The translations under genes were made by a program, and so were the position numbers. The notes beneath the pieces were generated by a model. That model was not told the origin of the DNA. It searched no databases and worked only from the letters and a program-made list of their open reading frames with translations. This document shows positions 56,401 through 64,000 of a stretch of 64,000 nucleotides of DNA, piece after piece. Origin of the DNA: Lytechinus pictus (Eukaryota > Echinodermata > Echinoidea > Temnopleuroida > Toxopneustidae); assembly GCF_037042905.1 (NCBI RefSeq), contig NC_087259.1, positions 22,881,001 to 22,945,000 on the forward strand, given 5' to 3'. Every line of letters begins with the position of its first letter. Within the stretch, counting starts at the first letter, position 1.

Positions 56401-58420
56401 TTAATGGAGCTCTGGCCTACCCGATGTGTAATACTCATGAAGAAAATGCTTAAGTACGCAGGACCATTCGGCCTGGGAGCCATCTTGGCCGGGTCCATCT
56501 TTGTCGACAGGTCTAACAACCGAAGCGCCAAAGACACTTTAAGCCAAGCTGTAAAGATCATTCAGACCAAGGGTGTAAGTTGTAATAACCTGCGACATGA
56601 TTCAAAGTGATTCAAACAAGGCATAACAATTAGTATACTTTCACTTCTCTCATAAACACTTTAAAGATTGATCAAAATAACCAATGTATTGGTGAATATA
56701 TGTGTCCACCCCCCCCCCCAAAAAAAAGTCAAATTCAACTGATTCAATCATTTGTTAGAATATCTTATTTTTTGTGTGATTTTGACCACTATTATTGGTC
56801 GGACATAATTCACCATCACCATTATGTTTTTTTAAGAATGGAGTTGACGAAAATAACTTTTTATCATTTTTAAAAGTACACGCATTAAATAATCATCTTC
56901 AGAAACAACACCACATGGAATGAATTAGGATGTTTAGGGGAATGTGAACATGATGGTGGCTGTCGTGTCTAAAATAATATTATTTAGCCTAATATCACGA
57001 TTGTACGGTGTACTTTCTTTTCTTTTTATCACTATCTCACAGTATCGAGTATTCATTTTCCCCGAAGGAACCAGAAAGTTACCAAAGGAATCATCGGGGA
57101 CGATTGGCAATTCAGAACCACTGCTCCCGTTTAAAAGGGGAGCATTCAACCTCGCGATTCTCTCACAGGTATTTTCTAAATTAAATCCAACCGTGTGCTC
57201 TACCAAAAAGTTGATGTTTCTTGACTTTATTCCAACAAATTACATGCTTTATTCTTGAATAAGTATTATTCTACATCATCCAGTTCAAGGGAACAGTCTT
57301 TGATTCGTTATGATCTGAAATCATAATAACTTCAGAAAACCAGCTATTATTTCGAACATGCAATTATTCATAGGGTCCTCTATAATGGAGACCATAAACA
57401 GTAAATTTGTGTCTCTTTATTTCATTTTGCGGTGATAGCTTCAATTCTTCGACATTTATTCAGTACATCGATTACGATAATCGAAACCAAAGATAATTAA
57501 GCTAACTGTCTTTACTGTTATAATTTCAGGTTCCAATTGTACCTGTCGTCTTCTCTTCGCAGAAGCATCTGATTGATTTCAAGGAATACAAATTCGTTTC
57601 CGGTATATAACTTTCACTTAGTAAACATTCCACACAAGTCAAGCAATTCATCATCATTATCGTCATCATTATCACTATCGTATATAACAAAATGGCACTG
57701 AATAAAGACACGCTCAAACATTTTCGTCTCACATTAATCACGGGCAAAACACTTTCTTTTCATTCTTCTGTCTTTATTCAACGCCATTTTGAGACTGTAG
57801 TAAAAAGACGGCTTTTCAATCATCATTCCATTACTCATTTGAGTGGGAGTCCAGTCCTCTTAATAATCTTTACAACTCAGAATTCTTTACCGAAAACAAA
57901 TCAAAACAACAGTTAAGTCCTTGATTCTGGTCAAAACGATATATTTGCAAATTTTCGTCAGCTCTGAAACTAAGGACGAAACCATCGAGCTAAAAAAAAT
58001 CCTTATTTCATAATGGAACGCAAAATTCACGAACGTGCTCTCCCTGATTTGACAATTTCCTTCAGTAGTTCCACCATAGTTCTATTCTTCAGTATTCTTT
58101 GGATTTCCTGCCATTGAAACATGATTGCCCTGATTGTCAAGAAAAATCTGTTCTCGACTGATTCATTTGATTATACTGCTTTACCACACTTGCATGAGCT
58201 AGGTTCTCCCGCTATGGCATCGCGAATTTCCTTAAAAAGGAGGAAGACAGATTAATTATTCTGTTTTTTTTTTTCAACATTAGGTGAATACACAGGTGTC
58301 GTCCTGCCGCCCATATCAACCAAGGGGCTGACACTTGAGGATGTTCCTGATCTCAGTGACAGAGTCCGTTCCCAGATGATCGCTTGCTTCAACGAACTGG
58401 AACAAACTCAGAGCCGCTGA
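53466..58420 (+). CDS. AGPAT1: 1-acyl-glycerol-3-phosphate acyltransferase (AGPAT1-type), tandem copy 2
   Basis: Exons 53466-53713, 55563-55696, 56399-56574, 57043-57168, 57530-57602, 58284-58420; phases 2,1,0,0,1; 894 nt, 297 residues. Exons 1, 2, 3 and 5 have exactly the lengths of copy 1; exon 4 is 9 nt longer and exon 6 is 3 nt shorter. Motifs: NHQSSLD, GSIFVDR (canonical Asp), FPEGTR with LLPFKRGAF, VPIVPVV. Two N-terminal hydrophobic segments (WSIVVALMLLVLL; IYFFFGIISIPIMLF). Both copies keep every catalytic motif, so both are probably active. They are a local duplication about 3 kb apart on one strand; divergence at many residues shows it is not recent. Confidence 0.93.
53890..54176 (-). 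mobile_element. tRNA-derived SINE, AGPAT copy 2 intron 1
   Basis: From 54176 on the minus strand: a tRNA-like head with A box TGGTCTAATGG and B box GGTTCGATTCC at normal spacing, then a core 'gtgctgcactcaacccaggtgaggtaaatgggtacc', and an AT-rich tail near 53.9 kb. The head looks like a Glu/Asp-type tRNA but continues into the SINE body, so it is not a functional tRNA gene. Confidence 0.8.
55060..55432. repeat. Short-phrase array 'acgaaatggtgattag / tggtctaattgcc', AGPAT copy 2 intron 1
   Basis: The left half repeats 'attgccaattcgtcc' and 'atttggtctaatt'; the right half repeats the reverse complements ('gacgaaatggt', 'gaccaaatggtgatt', 'agacgaattggcaattta'), forming an inverted pair of diverged ~15-bp arrays. 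Ends about 130 bp before exon 2. Confidence 0.7.
55797..55844. repeat. Perfect 24-bp tandem duplication
   Basis: gtctatatcgaagttagatacgga twice, 100 bp after exon 2 of AGPAT copy 2. The multiple of three keeps a spurious frame open. Confidence 0.9.
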
Positions 58421-60483
58421 GGGCGCTGTCCTAGCTATCATGGACCTACTAAAAACACCTGACATGTAGGTCCATGCGCCAATCAAGATCGGGTTCGATG
58501 ACTTCGATATGACTTGTGAAAACTGCAGCGTTGGATCAGCAACTAATGTTGCCACAAAACCGTCAAATACTGTGGACACGGTGGAAAATACATCTTCACA
58601 GCTTTTAAAGACATCGCGAAACGACACAAGTTGGTTTCAATCTAGTCCGAACATTTCTCTGTTGATCTACGGACATTTGCTATTCTTCGCACATCGAGGA
58701 TACGGCCATTATGACGATTTCGGAGCCAGAAATGTACTATACTCTAACATGGACCTAAACTCTGATTACAGTAAAGCTTGATATGGCAATAAGCCCTAGC
58801 ATTACCATTATATAGGCCCCACCCATTATCATCCACATTTAGAAGAGGAAAAATCACTCCATGTGGAGTGTTGCCGTGGTTTGTTACTCAGGTCAACCAA
58901 CATGGTTGCATTAAGACTTACAATTTGTACTTTGTACGTAAAGAATCCATGTTGTCCCACATGTCTGCCCTTCGATCATGACTCAGTCACACTGTAGCGA
59001 GGACAATCGGACCGATAAAATACCGAACAAACAATATAAAACAAAAACACGGTTTTCAGTGTGACCAGTATGGTCAGTGTGATCCGATAGAGGTTCCCAC
59101 GTACACTAAACAGGTCATGCTCGGTCGATCCCAATCATGAGGCATGATCGGCCAAGAACACCTTCATTATTTTGGGAGCGATGCCTCCCCCTCCTTTTTT
59201 TTTTTTGGGGGGGGGTGCCAAATTTTTCGCGCCAATTCTAACCCCGTATTAGTCCGACTCTGGAACCGCGCGTGGTATAATTATGAGTCAATTCAACAAT
59301 ATTTATCAGGTTTCATGTTCAGGCATATGACAGATTAGGAACGCAAGTTTGCTACTACATTCATAATCTCGAGGTTTGTTTCATATTCATACACTTTTAG
59401 TCTTACATATTTAATGACTATCTAATAATTGTTGAACCATAAACTACATTCACATCAACGAAACCACTCCAGACCGTTCAAAGTTAATTCATTATTTCAA
59501 AAAGGGGTATCATCGGTCAGTTTGGAGTCTGCATCCTTGATGTGATTGGATAGACTTTTTGTTCTTTCAAACGTAAGTGGTTATGGATAAATAAATGCCT
59601 AACATCGGTTTCACGTGCATGGGAAATCTGTGATCAAACGTAAAAGATTCATAATATAGTTATGGTTTGTTCTGACTTATCTTTTATTTCAACTGTAATA
59701 TATCCTCAGGATGATTATACTCTCGCATCAATATACCATTTCAATAAATATTTAAGATATTTCTGTTTGAGTACATATTGTCCCTTGTCTTGTCTTGTGA
59801 TTACTGAACTTGATCGTATTAAAGAGGCTATAGACGTGCAGGCCATTCATGCAATCACTGCCGCTATATACTTCTTTTAATGAGCAAATTTTTGCTCAGC
59901 TGTTTCTTAAATGCAGTTAGATCGGGTGCATTTTTAGTAGGACTCTAGGAGAAAATGAAATTCTATACCTGTTTTTAGATTCTTATACATGTTTGGCAAA
60001 ATGTTATCGTTAAGAGAATATTAAAAGGAAAAGAGACGGGTCGAGTTGTGCTTATTATTGTCCCATTCCTAAAAGGCAATACCCCTAACAATTGTTTTGA
60101 ATATTAATTAAGTCAGCCAAGCCTATCGCTGAAAATGTAATCAAAATCGGATGTAAAAGAAGAGTCACAACAATTTGCATTTCATTTAATTTACAAAAGA
60201 AGTAATATGCATATAGAGCCTACCTTCTTTGGTGTACAAGTGAGGGAACTAATGATGTCACTCACTCTCTATTATTTTCTTCTGAATATCACTTTATTTT
60301 ACAAGGTAATCATGGTAATACAAGATTTGATTTGATGCGCGTGCATTGTTTTTATTCAATGAAGAGCTCCCTCACTGACAAATTTGCGAAAATTGAAATA
60401 TTCTACATTATTTCTACACAAAACAAATGGTTAGCATAAAAAAATGGGGGAAATGTCACAACTTTTTAATTCTACTTCCGATT
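58421..60483. other. 3' flank of AGPAT copy 2, no gene recognised
   Basis: Candidate poly(A) signals AATAAA at 59589-59594 and 59743-59748. The 90-codon frame starting at 58509 lies just after the stop and resembles no protein. A T/G homopolymer junction is at 59195-59215. About 60.0-60.45 kb has 'atcaaaatcggat' and 'gatgtcactc' phrases suggesting another decayed miniature element. Confidence 0.4.
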
Positions 60484-61050
60484 TTAAAGGGATTCTCCGG
60501 GCTGAAAATATTTATATCTGAATAGAGTAAAATTCACAGTAAAATGCCGAAAACTTCATCAAAGTCGGATATCGAAGTTATTGAATTTTAAAGTTTAGAA
60601 ATATTTTGTAAAAAAGAGTTATATGCACGTCGTCATGAATATGCATTAGATGGGCTGATGATGTCACATCCCACTTTCCTTTTTCTTACGTTATTACATG
60701 AAATTATAATTGTTTCATTATTTTCATACATGTTTGATTAATAATTATAATGAAATAAGTTGCAGCAATGAATATCTGATGCACTAAATTAGTTGTCAAT
60801 CCAATCTTTTTAGTTTTTGGAGGAAAGTTTTTAAATAAACCTAATTTCATATACTACAATGCAAAAGAACAAGTGGGGATATATGACATCATCAATTTGC
60901 TCATTGAATATTCATGACGACATGCCTAGAACTGTTTTACCGGAAAATGCATAACTTTATTCCTTGTCCGATCTTGATCAAATTTTCAGTGTTTGTTTCT
61001 CTGATTTTTCTTTATCTGTTTAAATCACATTTATTTCAGCCTGGAGTACC
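60484..61050. mobile_element. Decayed TTAA miniature element, AGGGATG family
   Basis: Begins TTAA-agggattctccgggctgaaaatatttatatc and keeps 'gggctgatgatgtcacatccc' and 'gttgcagcaatgaatatc' in the family order. The right end ('tttcagcctgga') is worn. Confidence 0.8.
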
Positions 61051-62071
61051 TAATGAAAATACCAGAGTTATACTAAACCTTGTTCGATTTATCTATATCC
61101 AAAACAATTAACTTTAAGTTTGAAGGGACTTTACCTTTGAATGGCGAATCAAACCTAATTTTATTAATAGAAATTCATAAAATAGAAAAGCGGATAAAAA
61201 TCATTTTAAGAAAATCGGACAAGCAATAAGAAAATTATCGCAATTAAATGTAATGGATGGGGGTATCTAAAATAATACATCAAAAATATAAAAACGGAAT
61301 TCTATTCGATAACAATAGAGATAAGGATACATTCGTTAAGAATGAAAAAGTCAGTACCTTGATAAAACCTCACCATTTTTGGAACATAAGTTCAAGAATC
61401 GAAAAAAGACATCATCTCATAATCAGCATATTGCATGAACCCCCCCCCCCCCCCCTCCAATAAACGAGAGCAAAATTAAATCCATAATAAAATCAAAATA
61501 AAGGGAAATTTAACAGAGCAGCCCGCAATGGCCGGGAAATAAACAGAAAATTCTCAATTTTTGCTCTGAATAATATTAATATCCCACTATACCCATCAGG
61601 AACGAAATTCATAATTTCAATATTCTTACCCGTATTTCAAATGATATAAATGATAACAGGCATGTCAGGTAAGCGATTAATTTCATAACTGAACGGAGAC
61701 ATGGTCTGTAACTGAGCATTGCGCTCGAAGACGGGGTCATATGCCAAGTCGATCGGGCGATTATGATAATTTCACCCATGCAGTGCAGTGCACCGCGCAC
61801 ACATTCCTCAATAGAATAGCAGGCTATATTAGCAAGTTCGTCACCACAGCTGGGCCGAGGTGTATTTGGTTCCCTTTGTTTGCATTTCTTTATTAGATGT
61901 CCATATTTTGAGCGCGCAATCAATTTTTTTATATCCTGTCTATCGTCAATGAGTCGTCTGCTATCAGCAGGTCGCACTTTAGTTGTCAGATGCACTTGAG
62001 CTTTGGACAACGTGTAAGATGCGCACCCACGTCGACCGGTCTGTTGTTATATCTGCATCACAGTACACATA
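61051..62071. other. No gene recognised; poly(C) run
   Basis: Fifteen Cs at 61441-61455. A 133-codon minus-strand frame (62010-61609) resembles no family known to me and is not called. Confidence 0.35.
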
Positions 62072-62379
62072 ATGGAATCAACTTCTGACATGACAGACAA
62101 CAGCTGTAATCATGACGGAATCATGCAGGTAGGATACATTGAGTTCTGGATGACAAATAGCCTAGAAAAGATACCAGGTAAGCTTATATTAAAAATAATG
62201 TATTCCTTTTAAAGTTTTGTGATTAGAAAATGAATCAAATTTATTTCTACACACAACCATTGTCTATATTATTAAAAGCCCGACCTGAAAAGGGGGCATT
62301 TCTGAAAAGGGGGCATTTTAAGGACTGTAATCATGACATGCATGAAGAGCAGACATCTCACCAATCCACTGATGCGAAC
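62072..62379 (+). CDS. Possible first exons of an unrecognised gene
   Basis: An ATG at 62072 opens MESTSDMTDNSCNHDGIMQ and meets a donor after 62128 (cag/gtagga) in phase 0. A second short exon-like piece, 62323-62379, starts after an AG in phase 0, reads DCNHDMHEEQ and so on, and ends at a strong donor (gtaagc). Both share CNHD. An alternative donor after 62177 is not frame-compatible with the second piece. Very speculative; any further exons would lie to the right. Confidence 0.2.
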
Positions 62380-63084
62380 GTAAGCACATACTGGAATTTT
62401 TTTAATTCAGACCTTAAAGTGATTGGTTAACATTGGTTTGACTTTAAAAAAATCTGAGCTAGAAGGTCACACTTGTTACCTGTGTCTGTGATGTGTTACA
62501 AAAATGAAGCCCAGAAAAAATTGCGTTCGAAAATAATTATTTAGTGCTTCAAAAATTGAAATATAAAGTGACCGAAAACACCATCTTAATTTCATCCCAT
62601 ACACTTATGTGTACTATTTAGGCGTCTATAAGACGCCTATTTACAAAATCGGGGTTTGCCTTGTAGTTTTAGCTTTTCATTCTCAATAATGATTGTTTTC
62701 AGGATTTATTAGTTCTTATACATGCACTTGTACACATGTTTCATCTTGGTTTGAGATTTTTTAAATCGGCTGCTCACAAAGTTAAACAATACCTTTAAAA
62801 GGGAGCGATCACTTTAAGTAGTCATGAAAAAAGCATATGTCACTACATAAATAATAATAACTCGAAGTGCGAGGAAATATATTTGGTGTATGTTGATTTA
62901 AAAACTGGATGTTTCAGTACAACAGGGTTATATCTCATTAAACAGATAATGCAAGCACAAGGAATTCTGATGAACACATAGGCCCTAAAAAAGCAAATTA
63001 TATATGTCTCATAAAGTTATGAAAAAACCACTATTTCTTATGTAATATAATATTATATAAATATAAAGGGGCCTAATATCTCCC

Positions 63085-63183
63085 CCCCCCCCACTACGTT
63101 TCTCTTTCTTTCTCCCTCTTTTTCTCCTTTTCTCCGGTTTTTCTTTTCTTGGGGGGATGGGGCAGCCGATAGTTACGCCACTG
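63085..63183. mobile_element. Right end of a hAT-like element
   Basis: Poly(C) run, polypyrimidine tract, G-rich block, then 'agttacgccactg': the same order as the right end of the 29.4-30.95-kb element. A left end was not found. Confidence 0.5.
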
Positions 63184-64000
63184 TCTCACGTCTGTCTGGT
63201 ACATTGTAATAAACTTACCTTTGAGAAATCATGAAATTTTAGCTGAAAGCCGACATTTCTGATGATCACCGATCACAAAAAGACAATTTGGGACAATGTT
63301 GGGAAAACCCCGAAATTTTTATGGAATTCCGTGCTTATTTAGCTCATTTCTCAGCAATTACAAATTTGTTCGAAGAGTCATTTGGCACATATTTCTTATT
63401 CATACAAACACTTTGATTGTCATTTTATTGGAATCTGTTCGAAGTCATTTTGAGATCGTTATCACAACTGGAATTTATCTTTAATTGGTAAATCACTAAT
63501 CATCAGTATGATCATTTTGAGTTATCAATCGGCCCTTCACCCTCTAGAAAATGAAGAAGCCTTCAACAAATTTTGAGATTATACCATCTTCAAACCTCTT
63601 GACTTGGGGTTAATGGAGCAACTATCGACCCATGGGATCGTACGACGGTTAATATTAATCTAATTTTGACAACACTCACTAAAATTAATGACTTCATGAA
63701 GTATTCTGCTGTTGCTTCTCGTTTCTGTATTCACTTAATATAATGATTCATAGTTCCGCAAATCTCATTTGCGCTTCGTGTTATTCTATCAATATTATTC
63801 TAAAATGAAGCATTCCATGCACGCATTATGATATAATATTACGAATATAGTATTTTTAAAATGTTACCCTGTGACATCTGTCTGATTCGTATTATGACAA
63901 ATGAATACATCAAGGTTTTGAGTCTTGATTTATACAGCCCATTACTTTCTAGCTAGTAAAATTATTAAGATGAAACAGTTAGCATGTTGTGATCGAATAA
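63184..64000. other. Right edge, nothing recognised
   Basis: AT-rich; one 62-codon frame without resemblance to known proteins. Confidence 0.4.

Noticed and set aside
58509-58781. 90-codon frame after AGPAT copy 2
   Set aside because: Lies directly behind the stop of copy 2, most likely 3' untranslated sequence; no family resemblance.
61609-62010. 133-codon minus-strand frame
   Set aside because: No recognised motif, no supporting exon neighbours.

Overview
The window is animal nuclear DNA: AT-rich, with intron-containing genes, GT..AG splice sites, mitochondrial targeting encoded by a nuclear gene, and dense short interspersed DNA transposons. The gene set (torsin, mitochondrial aspartyl-tRNA synthetase, a C11orf98-like protein, lysophosphatidate acyltransferase) points to a metazoan. 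The repeat style (fold-back elements with 'gtttcatgaaac' and 'cccgggggggccactt' ends, TTAA-flanked miniature elements, short SINEs) suggests a marine deuterostome, most likely a sea urchin or another echinoderm. The species call is inference from style; no database was searched.

Layout. 1-3.5 kb: intergenic, with a large hairpin at the left edge and an old split transposon. 3.5-7.8 kb (+): five-exon torsin AAA+ ATPase. 7.8-12.1 kb: convergent gap with a fold-back repeat and a purine-rich tract. 12.1-26.1 kb (-): sixteen-exon DARS2, all intron phases consistent, 633 residues, with introns carrying a 1.4-kb transposon, a LINE fragment, miniature elements and tandem copies of the end of exon 5. 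26.1-38.7 kb: gene-free transposon block. It starts with a 7SL-like SINE just upstream of DARS2, then a 5.6-kb element with ~340-bp inverted repeats built of 15-bp units and an 8-bp target duplication, which itself hosts nested hAT-like insertions; further miniature elements follow.

38.7-41.1 kb (-): C11orf98-like small basic protein, head to head (about 0.7 kb) with 41.8-50.5 kb (+): first of two tandem AGPAT1-type acyltransferases. 53.5-58.4 kb (+): the second copy. The two copies share six exons, identical intron phases and nearly identical exon lengths. Their introns and the gap between them carry satellites, SINEs and fold-back elements. 58.4-64 kb: 3' untranslated/intergenic DNA with decayed elements and possibly the first exons of another gene near 62.1 kb.

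The genes do not form a pathway: torsin acts in the ER/nuclear envelope lumen, DARS2 in the mitochondrial matrix, AGPATs in ER phospholipid synthesis. The strongest items for a second look are the 26.9-32.5 kb long-TIR element, in-frame mini-exon copies in DARS2, perfect DR1 nuclear-receptor motifs in a satellite inside AGPAT intron 2, and the 7SL-like SINE upstream of DARS2.
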